Shown here: one piece after another, positions 53,524-61,380 of the stretch
Layout: the number at the start of each line of letters is the position of its first letter
How positions within the stretch are numbered: the first letter of the stretch is position 1
NCBI RefSeq assembly: GCF_026652115.1
Contig: NZ_JAPPSQ010000001.1
Span: 1-64,000 of the forward strand
Direction: 5' to 3'
From: Algoriphagus sp. PAP.12
GTDB taxonomy: Bacteria; Bacteroidota; Bacteroidia; Cytophagales; Cyclobacteriaceae
DNA length: 64,000 nt
Program-made: the position numbers and the translations under genes
The notes under the pieces: model-generated
The model's input: the letters and a program-made list of their open reading frames with translations, nothing else
What the model was told of the DNA's origin: nothing
Databases searched by the model: none

Positions 53524-53552
53524 AAAGCCCGCAAATTTTATTGCGGGCTTTT
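53524..53552 (+). terminator. Rho-independent terminator between the tandem amidohydrolases
   Basis: AAAGCCCGCAA and TTGCGGGCTTT arms around a short AT-rich loop, followed by T. It lies 16 bp after the first copy, so the two copies are separately transcribed or depend on read-through. Confidence 0.88.
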
Positions 53553-53591
53553 CATTTTAAATTACTTCTGCTGACACCCCAATTCTTTCCG

Positions 53592-54872
53592 ATGAAAAAG
53601 CTGCTATACCTTCTCACATTCATTTCTATTTCTATTCAGGCTCAGACTAATCTGAGATATACTATCGATCAAAAAGCCAATTCTATTGAGTCAAAAGTTA
53701 TTGACTGGAGGCGGGATTTCCATCAGCATCCTGAATTGGGAAATCAGGAAGTCCGGACTGCCAAAATTGTAGCTGATCATCTCAGATCCTTGGGAATGGA
53801 AGTAACAGAAGGAGTCGCTGTCACAGGTGTGATTGGAATTCTTAAAGGAGGAAGACCAGGCCCTACTGTGGCTTTGAGAGCTGATATGGACGCGCTACCT
53901 GTTACTGAAAGAAATGATCTTCCTTTCAAATCTGTCAATACTGCAACTTACAATGGGCAAGAAACCGGAGTAATGCATGCTTGCGGACATGACTCTCATG
54001 TTGCCATTTTGATGGGCACCGCTGAGGTTTTGGCTTCTATGAAAGAAAATCTCGAAGGAACAGTGAAGTTCATTTTCCAACCAGCTGAAGAAGGAGTTTC
54101 AGAAGCTGAGATTTTTGGTGCAGAACAAATGGTCCAAGAAGGTGTGTTGGATGATGTCGATGCTATTTTTGGATTGCACATCTGGTCTCAAGTCGAGGCT
54201 GGCAAAATCGGATATCGATCAGGACCATTTATGGCAGCTGTTGATGGCTTAAATGTAACTATCAAAGGAACTCAAGCCCACGGAGCGTCTCCTTGGTCTG
54301 GAGTGGACCCTATAGTTACCAGCTCACAAATTGTAATGGGACTACAGACCATTCTGTCCAGAAATGTAAATATCACACAAAACCCAGCTGTGGTGACCAT
54401 CGGAGCAATTCACGGAGGAATCCGACACAACATCATACCCGAAAAAGTAGAAATGATCGGTACAATCCGGACATTTGGCACACAGCAACAAGAATTGGTA
54501 CACAGAAGAATCAAAGAGGTAATTTCAAATATTGCTGAAAGTGCCGGAGCGAAAGCAGAGATTGATCTATCCTATGGTTATCCTTCTACTGTCAATGATC
54601 CCCAATTGACGAGTAAGATGATTCCCTCCATGGAATCAGCGGCAGGAAAAGAAAATGTCTTCATCATGGATCCCCAAACTGGAGCGGAAGATTTCAGTTT
54701 CTTCCAGAAAGAAATCCCGGGACTTTTTATTTTTCTAGGAGGCATGAAAAAAGGCGGAGATCCATTGACTACACCATCCCATCACACGCCAGATTTCTTC
54801 ATCGAGGAAAGTGGCTTTACCCTTGGCGTAAAAACCTTAAGCTATTTTGTAGTGGATTATTTTGAAGACTAA
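53592..54872 (+). CDS. M20D family amidohydrolase, second tandem copy
   Basis: A 426-residue enzyme from the ATG at 53592; signal peptide ends QAQT. Motifs as in the first copy: HQHPELGNQE, GVMHACGHDSH and FQPAEEG. Overall identity to the first copy is high, with differences concentrated in the lid domain (IEKLYPST versus IDLSYGYPST). The longer frame starting inside the terminator is rejected. Confidence 0.9.
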   Translation: MKKLLYLLTFISISIQAQTNLRYTIDQKANSIESKVIDWRRDFHQHPELGNQEVRTAKIVADHLRSLGMEVTEGVAVTGVIGILKGGRPGPTVALRADMDALPVTERNDLPFKSVNTATYNGQETGVMHACGHDSHVAILMGTAEVLASMKENLEGTVKFIFQPAEEGVSEAEIFGAEQMVQEGVLDDVDAIFGLHIWSQVEAGKIGYRSGPFMAAVDGLNVTIKGTQAHGASPWSGVDPIVTSSQIVMGLQTILSRNVNITQNPAVVTIGAIHGGIRHNIIPEKVEMIGTIRTFGTQQQELVHRRIKEVISNIAESAGAKAEIDLSYGYPSTVNDPQLTSKMIPSMESAAGKENVFIMDPQTGAEDFSFFQKEIPGLFIFLGGMKKGGDPLTTPSHHTPDFFIEESGFTLGVKTLSYFVVDYFED

Positions 54873-54955
54873 TTATTGCGTTTTTACTTTCAACAGATCT
54901 AAGCCCAGTTTTTGAAAAAATCGCGCTTTCTTTTTTCCATTTCGAAGAAAATAGA

Positions 54956-54980
54956 CCACAGATTGACACTTCTTTCCCCA
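54956..54980. promoter_or_regulatory. Bipartite activator-like site, copy C (lipoprotein gene)
   Basis: Plus strand CCACAGAT at 54956 and TTTCCCCA at 54973. On the opposite strand this is TGGGGAAA-N9-ATCTGTGG, identical in half-sites and spacing to copy A. It lies about 69-93 bp upstream of the start predicted from the sigma-54-like promoter at 55023. Confidence 0.6.
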
Positions 54981-55022
54981 ATTTCTAAAAGCTAAATCCG
55001 CCTCCTTTTCATTTTTTAGCCT

Positions 55023-55037
55023 TGGCACTGGTATTGA
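55023..55037 (+). promoter_or_regulatory. Sigma-54-type -24/-12 promoter of the second lipoprotein
   Basis: TGGCACTGGTATTGA matches TGGCACG-N4-TTGC except at two positions, with exact spacing. Its flanks (T before, CCTA after) also resemble the csbD promoter. The start codon is 58 bp downstream. Confidence 0.7.
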
Positions 55038-55094
55038 CCTACTGGGTACTGTAACGGTTTTCTTTAACGAAACTAAACCAACAACACCACTATT

Positions 55095-55472
55095 ATGAAA
55101 ACGATAATTGCAATAGCCACGGGATGCCTTGCAATTGGATTGAGTATGACATCCTGTTCGGAAAAACAGGTTAAAAATGAAGAGGTATCCGAGCTTTATG
55201 AGAAGAAATCAAAATCTGAATTAATCCAACTGGAATCAGAAGTCGAGAGGAAGTTGGAAAGATTGGTCTATTTAAAACAGAAGGCTGAAGGACTTGAAAA
55301 ATCAAGGTTGGAAATCAAGGTTGATGAATTGAAAGAGCAAAAGGCTCAAATCAAGAGAATGCTTGCTGAGCTTGAAAACCCTTCAGATTTCGACAAAACG
55401 AATAAAGATGATTCTTCACAAAAGAATAAATCAGAACAAAAAAACAAAGATGGAGAAAGTTTGACTACTTAA
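55095..55472 (+). CDS. Coiled-coil lipoprotein, paralogue of 17924-18352
   Basis: A 125-residue protein with lipobox MTSC (Cys21) and a charged helical body (SELIQLESEVERKLERLVYL and RLEIKVDELKEQKAQIKRML), ending in a polar Lys/Ser/Glu tail. The first 24 residues are close to those of the lipoprotein next to csbD. Probably an outer- or inner-membrane-anchored rod. It is preceded by copy C of the bipartite site and a sigma-54-like promoter, and followed by a terminator. Confidence 0.72.
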   Translation: MKTIIAIATGCLAIGLSMTSCSEKQVKNEEVSELYEKKSKSELIQLESEVERKLERLVYLKQKAEGLEKSRLEIKVDELKEQKAQIKRMLAELENPSDFDKTNKDDSSQKNKSEQKNKDGESLTT

Positions 55473-55520
55473 TCCAGATTTGAATCAGACAAATAGTAAT
55501 GGGCTTACAAAAAGGAAAAG

Positions 55521-55548
55521 AGCTAGTCTTGTTGACTAGCTTCTTTTT
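55521..55548 (+). terminator. Rho-independent terminator
   Basis: AGCTAGTC and GACTAGCT arms with a 5-base loop, then TCTTTTTTT, 49 bp after the lipoprotein stop. Confidence 0.88.
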
Positions 55549-55560
55549 TTAACCCGAATT

Positions 55561-55720
55561 ATGCAATAGATTTCGTCATGAATGCAATAATTGCAAGAAA
55601 ATCAGGCTGTTTGGAAACTGAGGCATAGCACCGCTATGGTGATCCCGAAAGTTGTCGGGATGAAAACAGCAATGAAATAGCTGATTTTGAAGCAATTAAT
55701 AAATGGAATAGAATTGCTAT
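55561..55720. repeat. Nested imperfect palindromic element (MITE/REP-like)
   Basis: Successive inverted repeats share one centre: AAAATCAG (55598) with CTGATTTT (55681), GCTGTTT (55606) with AAACAGC (55664). Within lie CACCGCTATGGTG (55629-55641) and ATCCCGA-AAGTTG-TCGGGAT (55642-55661). Flanking palindromes are TGCAATAATTGCA (55583) and AGCAATT-N14-AATTGCT (55691). No coding potential. It looks like a small mobile or structured repeat, possibly with a second palindrome inserted in its centre. Confidence 0.6.
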
Positions 55721-55734
55721 CACATATTTTGGGT

Positions 55735-56781
55735 TTAATTCAAAAGCTGTTTTTTTAATAGCTTTTCCAAGTTTAGATTCTCGAAAAAGAGGCCCAAACC
55801 TTTCCTAAATGAAGTTTTTCGGATGGGTATTCCCCGATTTTGTACGGCGATTTTTGCCATGATATCCCAATGCTTTAAAATTTCCTTCCAAGCATTCCAA
55901 AGTGAATTAGCAGGATCATACATATGAGTCGGCTCACTCATCGCTCCATTCAACTCTATGATTTTGAAATCCTCCCCATTTTTCAAAGACTCAAAATCCT
56001 TGTACAGCACATCAAATCGACCATAATAAAACCCTGGGATGCGTTTGGCAATTTCCTCGATTTTCGAAGTCAATTTCTCATCAACCAAATGAGAAATATT
56101 GATAAATTCAGCTCCTCGGGTATGACTACCTACCTCCAGTAAAGTGATTTCCTCTCCCTTTGGAATGACTTCTCCCCATCTTTCCTTCCACAGATTTCTC
56201 AACCTTTCAATTTGAAAGTTAAATCGGGGATTTGCTTGAATCAACTGCTCTAAAGTATGATTACCATCTCCATGAATTTTCATAAAGTTCTTTTGAACTA
56301 CTCCCGTAATAAAGCCTTTCTCGGCCTTTGGAAAACGACAATAAAAAATCCCAACTTCATTCGAATAAGGTATTTTCTCCTGAATCAAAAATGGCAAATT
56401 GAATTTCTGACCGTAATTAATGAGCTCTCCTTCGGTTGAAATCGTCTCCACTCCCAATCCTTTCAGACCTTGATTGGGCTTGGCGATTATTGGGTAGAGT
56501 AATCCTAGACTTTTCACTTTCTCTATCGGGTCTTCCCCTTCCAAAATCAAAGCTGTTTGTGGAATGTACTCATCTGGAAGCAAATCATAAATCACCGATT
56601 TAGGCGTCATGGCCATCCCCCCAAAGGGCATTGCCGGATTTGTTTTTTCGAAGAAAAAAAGACTTTGAGCCTTGATCGAATAGAAAACCCAAAATGGTGA
56701 AAGTGGGAGGTAAACTGCTCTTGTACTCCAATATTCCAAGTGATTGAGCTTATAGGAAAAATCTTTCCAGTTAAACTTCAT
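55735..56781 (-). CDS. ATP-grasp family protein
   Basis: A 348-residue protein. ATP-grasp features are IIAKPNQGLKGLGVETI (nucleotide-binding Lys and Gly loop), PFLIQEKIPYSNEVGIFYCRFP and the metal-binding end GRFDVLYKDFESLKNGEDFKIIELNGAMSEPTH. Such enzymes join a carboxylate to an amine using ATP. The substrate is not known. Two N-terminal Trp/Tyr-rich helices may contact the membrane. It overlaps the broken DinB-type gene by 11 bp, so they form an operon. Confidence 0.78.
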   Translation of the reverse strand: MKFNWKDFSYKLNHLEYWSTRAVYLPLSPFWVFYSIKAQSLFFFEKTNPAMPFGGMAMTPKSVIYDLLPDEYIPQTALILEGEDPIEKVKSLGLLYPIIAKPNQGLKGLGVETISTEGELINYGQKFNLPFLIQEKIPYSNEVGIFYCRFPKAEKGFITGVVQKNFMKIHGDGNHTLEQLIQANPRFNFQIERLRNLWKERWGEVIPKGEEITLLEVGSHTRGAEFINISHLVDEKLTSKIEEIAKRIPGFYYGRFDVLYKDFESLKNGEDFKIIELNGAMSEPTHMYDPANSLWNAWKEILKHWDIMAKIAVQNRGIPIRKTSFRKGLGLFFENLNLEKLLKKQLLN

Positions 56782-57256
56782 TCCGATAAGACAAAGTCGA
56801 GGAGGCTACCCCAAAAGAGTTCTTCACCAAAGACCTATCTCCCAACTCATGAAGAGCCACTTTGATCAAAGCCTTGTGATGGATGCAGTGCTCAATATTG
56901 TAAAGCAATTCTCTAGAATAGGTTGAGGAGCAACTGAGCTGTTTATTTGAAAAATTGGAATAGACCAGCTCCAAATCCTTTTCTGGTCGGTCCAATTGCT
57001 GGGTTAAATTTTGAATTGCCAGAATGGCTACCTGTCTTTCATTTTCAATTCTTGAATCTCGAACTCGCAAATCATAATTGATGAGCCCTTGTTCATATTG
57101 ATTAATCAAGCAGGATACGAATTCTACCACATGTCGAACGTGGGCTCAAACTGTCCCATCATCCAAAGGGGTGATTTTTTTAGAATAATTTTCACAAGAA
57201 ATGCCTTGAAGCAAAGACTCCAGTTCTTTTAACTGGTATTGAAGGTCCTGGATCAT
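56771..57256 (-). pseudogene. DinB-family protein interrupted by an in-frame TGA
   Basis: Reading from the ATG at 57256 gives 36 codons (MIQDLQYQLKELESLL ... ITPLDDGTV), then TGA at 57148-57146, then AHVRHVVEFVSCLINQYE in the same frame to the stop at 56771. The join V-stop-AHVRHVVEF matches the conserved SIGQHVRH-type segment of Bacteroidota DinB/DUF664-like proteins, with the Gly codon apparently changed from GGA to TGA. No other damage is seen over 161 codons, so the event is recent, or a sequencing error or recoding. A shorter product from the GTG at 57130 would lack the first helix. Confidence 0.75.
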
Positions 57257-57360
57257 TGGAAGTTCAGATTACAAACAATGGTTCTTTTATTTTTAAACAG
57301 TCAGAAAAGAAAATATTAGGTATTTCGGAAGCCCTAAACTCACGCAACTTCTGTTTCTAA

Positions 57361-58248
57361 TTAAAAGATTTTCAGGGAATTTTCCGAAGGAATATGATAA
57401 ACTGGCATTTCTGGGATGAATTTCTTCACCCATTCTGCCATAAATTCTGAGCCTCCTTCCTCACTGGCAGAATGCCCAATGACAACCAAAGAGACTTTGT
57501 CTCCTTTTTCGTTTGCGTTTCTAACATATTCCTGCGTTTCCCATTCTGGAGATTCTCCCACAATCAAAACATCCGGTCTTTCCAGCATCAAGCCCTCAAT
57601 TTGACGACGTCCTCCAATCGCACCTGGATAAAGCAAAACCTTGGAAATTGATTGGTTCAAATCCCCGACATATCTCATGGATGGAACATCCAGTTTAATT
57701 TTCAGATGAGTTATCAATTCTGCAAGAGTTGTATTTGGAATATTCAAAACCGCATCATTTTCATAATATTCTGTCCAACCAATCTGATCGACTGCTCCCT
57801 TCTGAACCCCATCTACTTGAAGACTATGGACGTAATCATGGTTTCTCCAAACGGCTATTCTATGTTCATCCAAAAGCTTTTTTTTGTATTCAAAGACATC
57901 ATCATCTACCAACCACTCGGTCTCATCCAAATGATTGTAGAAGGTAGGCTCGTGAGTGATGATGAAATTGGCATTTTTGGCAATAGCTTCTCTGATTACA
58001 GTGATTGTGGCAAACATGGTAGTTACTATCCCCGTCACCTCAGTATCCTTGTTTCCTGATTTTAGAGTATCGACAGTATTTGGAAAAGGAGCATCTGGAA
58101 CTTGAGAAATAAACAAGTCCATAATTTCTCCAACAGTCCAATTTTTCTTTTCAAGAAAAGAGGAGCCAAATGAAGGAATGGAAAAAATACTTCCTGCAAT
58201 AGTAAGTGTTGACGTTTTTAAAAAATCTCTCCTGTTCTTATGATTCAT
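57361..58248 (-). CDS. NIF3-like (dinuclear metal centre) protein with Tat signal
   Basis: A 295-residue protein with Tat-type start KNRRDFLKTSTLTIAGSIF. The NIF3 fold is seen in VTGIVTTMFATITVIREAIAKNANFIITHEP (metal His) and RIAVWRNHDYVH, with late VVIGHSASEEGG. Cytoplasmic NIF3 proteins are widespread and of uncertain function (GTP cyclohydrolase-like fold); an exported version is uncommon. It is divergent from the efflux regulator gene. Confidence 0.82.
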   Translation of the reverse strand: MNHKNRRDFLKTSTLTIAGSIFSIPSFGSSFLEKKNWTVGEIMDLFISQVPDAPFPNTVDTLKSGNKDTEVTGIVTTMFATITVIREAIAKNANFIITHEPTFYNHLDETEWLVDDDVFEYKKKLLDEHRIAVWRNHDYVHSLQVDGVQKGAVDQIGWTEYYENDAVLNIPNTTLAELITHLKIKLDVPSMRYVGDLNQSISKVLLYPGAIGGRRQIEGLMLERPDVLIVGESPEWETQEYVRNANEKGDKVSLVVIGHSASEEGGSEFMAEWVKKFIPEMPVYHIPSENSLKIF

Positions 58249-58331
58249 GGTTATTGGGATTATTTGGTGATCAATTTATCAAAATCAAAAGGAGCTCAGA
58301 AGGGAGTCAGAAAAAAAACAATAAATTTTCG

Positions 58332-58349
58332 GTTCTCTTTTTACAGAAC
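58332..58349. promoter_or_regulatory. Operator copy 1 before the GbsR/MarR gene
   Basis: Inverted repeat GTTCT-N8-AGAAC inside a 25-bp block that recurs exactly at 58882-58906. It lies just upstream of the -7 promoter element TATCTTTG at 58365-58372, covering the -33 region. Confidence 0.75.
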
Positions 58350-58364
58350 TAACAAAACTTTGTT

Positions 58365-58372
58365 TATCTTTG
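58365..58372 (+). promoter_or_regulatory. Bacteroidota -7 promoter element of the efflux regulator gene
   Basis: TATCTTTG matches TAnnTTTG; the start codon is 32 bp downstream. Confidence 0.55.
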
Positions 58373-58403
58373 TCCCGTTATACCAGCAAAAGCTAAAAAA
58401 AGC

Positions 58404-58865
58404 ATGGTCTTAAGCGAGAAACAAAAAGAGCTAATAGAAAGAATCGGAGTTTTCCATGAACACAAAGGAATGCAGCCTTTGGTTGGGAGAATTATGGGTT
58501 TGCTTTTGGTTCATGATGATGCTGAGGCAACTTTTGAAGAGATTGTAGAACTCCTAGGAGTCAGCAAAAGTGCGGTAAGCAATGCATTGACTTTCCTACA
58601 GGCAAAAGATAGAGTCGTCTATACCACGAAGCCTGGAGACAGGAAAAGGTACTTCAAATTGAAAGTGAATGACTGGAGAGCTGAGTTTGAGAGGGATCTT
58701 CTCAAAATCGCAGAAATCAAAACTTTTGTAGATGAAGTCTTGGAAGAAAGAAAAGATAAAGGATCAGATTTTTGTTCGCGAATGCAGGATTTCTCCAACT
58801 TCTTAGAATTCTTCAAGCAAGAAATTCCCTCTCTTTTCGAAAGATTCAAGAAGAAGTATTCCTAA
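58404..58865 (+). CDS. GbsR/MarR family transcriptional regulator
   Basis: A 153-residue winged-helix protein of the GbsR branch: LIERIGVFHEHKGMQPLVGRIMGLLLVHD, then FEEIVELLGVSKSAVSNALTFL (recognition helix) and YTTKPGDRKRYFKL (wing). Long C-terminal helices serve dimerisation. It precedes the TolC-HlyD-RND genes and an identical operator lies before both itself and the pump operon, so it probably represses both and is released by a pump substrate. Confidence 0.9.
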   Translation: MVLSEKQKELIERIGVFHEHKGMQPLVGRIMGLLLVHDDAEATFEEIVELLGVSKSAVSNALTFLQAKDRVVYTTKPGDRKRYFKLKVNDWRAEFERDLLKIAEIKTFVDEVLEERKDKGSDFCSRMQDFSNFLEFFKQEIPSLFERFKKKYS

Positions 58866-58882
58866 AAAAATTTGAATCATTG

Positions 58883-58900
58883 GTTCTCTTTTTACAGAAC
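58883..58900. promoter_or_regulatory. Operator copy 2 before the efflux operon
   Basis: Same GTTCT-N8-AGAAC inverted repeat and identical 25-bp block as copy 1, 38 bp before the TolC-family start codon and 18 bp after the regulator stop. Confidence 0.78.
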
Positions 58901-58937
58901 TAACAACACTTAACATAATCAACTATTATTTACCACA

Positions 58938-60308
58938 ATGTTTAAAAAGGATCTGATTTATTCACTAGCAATCCTCTTTCCGGGATTTTTAGCAGCTCAG
59001 ACACAAGAAGCTGAATTTACTCTTCCGGATACATTGACTTTCAAGGAAAGCATTCAGATAGGATTGGAAAACAATAGAAACTATCAAAAGGCTCTATTGG
59101 ACGAAGACAAGGCAAAATACCAGCGAAACGAAATCCGTGGAGCTGGTCTTCCTCAACTATCGGCCTATGGTAACTATAATAATTTCATCGATGTATTTCC
59201 TCAGGCAATCCCTGGTGGAGGTTTCTTTGGGGGAGATCCTGAAGACATCAATGTAATTGCATTTGGGGTGCCACAATCCCTGAAGGCAGGTTTTCAGTTG
59301 AACCAATTGATTTATAGCAATTCCTACTTGATAGGATTGAAAGCCGCCAAAACTGGAGAGGAATTCTACAGACTTTTGGCTCAACAGTCAGAGGAAAATG
59401 TGATCCATGAGATCGCAATGAACTACCTATCTACTATCCAGCTTCATCTTCAGCGTGAAAACTTATTGGCAACAATCGATCAGTTGGAAGGATTGGAAAA
59501 AATCCTCAAAGCGCAATACGAAAACGATCTGGCTAGAAAGGTGGATTTGAATAGAGTAACGGTTAATCTGACTTCGGTAAGATCTGAATTGGAAAACCTA
59601 GACATCGCTATTTATCAGCGTGAAGGCTATTTGAAATTGGTGATGGGAATTCCAGTTGAAACTCCAATCAACTTGGATAGATCTGTTGCTGATATGAATA
59701 CAGTTGTGAAGAATTTCCAGATCGCCGGATTCAATGTTGCCGACAGAAAAGACATGCAAATTCTAGGAGTCCAGGAGCAATTGTATGAATATGAGTACAA
59801 GAATATCAAGGCAGAAAACCAGCCTCAGCTATTCGGATTCGCAGATTTCAACAAAAATGCATTTTCCCAGCAATTTGATTTCTTAAGTACTAACAAAAGC
59901 TGGTATCAAGGATTCCTAATCGGTTTGAAATTGGAGATTCCGATTTTCGATGGTCTACAAACCAGAAACAAGGCAGCTCAATCCAAAGTCAAAGCGCAAC
60001 AACTTCAATTGGATAGAATCCAAGCAGAAGATGCAGCCAATTTGGAATACCAAAGTGCCCTTAACAAGTATTACAACTCCTTAAGCACCTTGAATTCTTT
60101 GGAGGAAAATTTGGCTTTGGCTAAAGATGTCTTGAGAGAAACTGAGTTGCTTTACAAAGAAGCGTTGAGTCCATTGACGGATCTTTTGGACGCAGAATCT
60201 ACTGAAAGACAAGCCCAAAGCAATTACAACAATCAAATCATTCAAGTGAGAATTGCCCAGCTGGACATTCTTAATTCATCAGGAAAAATCAAAAACCTTA
60301 CGCTATAA
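58938..60308 (+). CDS. TolC family outer-membrane efflux protein
   Basis: A 456-residue protein with signal peptide ending LAAQT. The two OEP repeats are visible: TLTFKESIQIGLENNRNYQKALLDEDKAKYQ at the start and ELLYKEALSPLTDLLDAESTERQAQSNYNN near the end, the typical hairpin entry and exit helices of the TolC tunnel. It is first in the pump operon and would form the outer-membrane channel. Confidence 0.93.
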   Translation: MFKKDLIYSLAILFPGFLAAQTQEAEFTLPDTLTFKESIQIGLENNRNYQKALLDEDKAKYQRNEIRGAGLPQLSAYGNYNNFIDVFPQAIPGGGFFGGDPEDINVIAFGVPQSLKAGFQLNQLIYSNSYLIGLKAAKTGEEFYRLLAQQSEENVIHEIAMNYLSTIQLHLQRENLLATIDQLEGLEKILKAQYENDLARKVDLNRVTVNLTSVRSELENLDIAIYQREGYLKLVMGIPVETPINLDRSVADMNTVVKNFQIAGFNVADRKDMQILGVQEQLYEYEYKNIKAENQPQLFGFADFNKNAFSQQFDFLSTNKSWYQGFLIGLKLEIPIFDGLQTRNKAAQSKVKAQQLQLDRIQAEDAANLEYQSALNKYYNSLSTLNSLEENLALAKDVLRETELLYKEALSPLTDLLDAESTERQAQSNYNNQIIQVRIAQLDILNSSGKIKNLTL

Positions 60309-60325
60309 AAGCTAAACCTACCATT

Positions 60326-61378
60326 ATGAAAAAGTTACTTATCGCAGCATTTATGCTTTTAGGTGTCGGAGCCATAGCTTTTACACTTTATAACAACAAA
60401 CAAGAGCTCAACGAAGAGGCCAATCTGGCCATGAAGACGAGCGAATACATTTCTGTGACAACTGAAAAGGTTACTGAAAAGGCAGTCAACAGAAACTTTG
60501 AGGCAAATGGGATTTTTGAGCCGAACCAAGAACTGAAATTGATGTCAGAGACTTCCGGTTCAATTGTGAAGATTCTGAAGAAAAAAGGAAGCTATGTCAA
60601 AAGAGGAGATGTAATCGTGCAGGTGGATGACAGATTGATCAGATCGGAATATACTATCGCAAAGCTTCAAAGAGATCAAGCCGAAAAAGACTTGAAGAGA
60701 TTTGAAAACCTAGCAAGCACTGACGCGATCACCAAAAAGCAACTGGAAGAAATCCAAAACGGATTCAAAATCGCAGATGCTCAATTCTCAGCATTGCAGA
60801 AAAGATTGGATGACACTCAGATCAAAGCTCCAATCTCTGGCTTCATCAATGAAGATTACTATGAAATGGGAACATTGGTAAGTCCGGGAATGCCAATCGC
60901 CGACATCATCAATACGACGCCATTGAAACTGACAGTAAATGTGACTGAAAACGAAATCTCCAAAGTGAAAGTAGGTGATGTGATTCCAGTCTCAGTCAAT
61001 GCGATCCGTGGGGAAGAGTTCTCAGGAAAAGTAGATTTCATCTCCAACAAAGCTGATGGATCTTTCAAATATGAAGTGATCCTTTTGATGAATAGCAAAA
61101 ACCAGAATCAGATCAAGCCAGGAATGTTCGGAACTGCTGAATTCCAATTTGCACAAACAGGTCAAGTGTTGAAAATCGACAGAAAATCTGTGGTTGGAAG
61201 TTTGAAAAACCCAGGAGTTTATTTGATCCAAAATGGTCAGGCTGTTTACAGACCTATTACCATCAATCCTTTGGATGACGGATCTGTAGAAGTTTTAGAT
61301 GGGTTGAAAGCTGGTGATGAAGTGATCGCATCAGGCTTGATCAATGTAAAAGAAGGTACTAAAGTCAAGGTCCAATAA
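60326..61378 (+). CDS. Efflux RND transporter periplasmic adaptor (HlyD/MFP family)
   Basis: A 350-residue adaptor with an N-terminal membrane anchor (about 4-21). The lipoyl-type halves are GSIVKILKKKGSYVKRGDVIVQVDD and LDDTQIKAPISGFINEDYYEMGTLVSPG, joined by a helical hairpin. Beta-barrel and membrane-proximal domains follow (VSVNAIRGEEFSGKVDFIS, VEVLDGLKAGDEVIASGL). It links the RND pump to TolC. It starts 17 bp after the TolC-family gene and ends 2 bp before the pump gene. Confidence 0.93.
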   Translation: MKKLLIAAFMLLGVGAIAFTLYNNKQELNEEANLAMKTSEYISVTTEKVTEKAVNRNFEANGIFEPNQELKLMSETSGSIVKILKKKGSYVKRGDVIVQVDDRLIRSEYTIAKLQRDQAEKDLKRFENLASTDAITKKQLEEIQNGFKIADAQFSALQKRLDDTQIKAPISGFINEDYYEMGTLVSPGMPIADIINTTPLKLTVNVTENEISKVKVGDVIPVSVNAIRGEEFSGKVDFISNKADGSFKYEVILLMNSKNQNQIKPGMFGTAEFQFAQTGQVLKIDRKSVVGSLKNPGVYLIQNGQAVYRPITINPLDDGSVEVLDGLKAGDEVIASGLINVKEGTKVKVQ

Positions 61379-61380
61379 GC

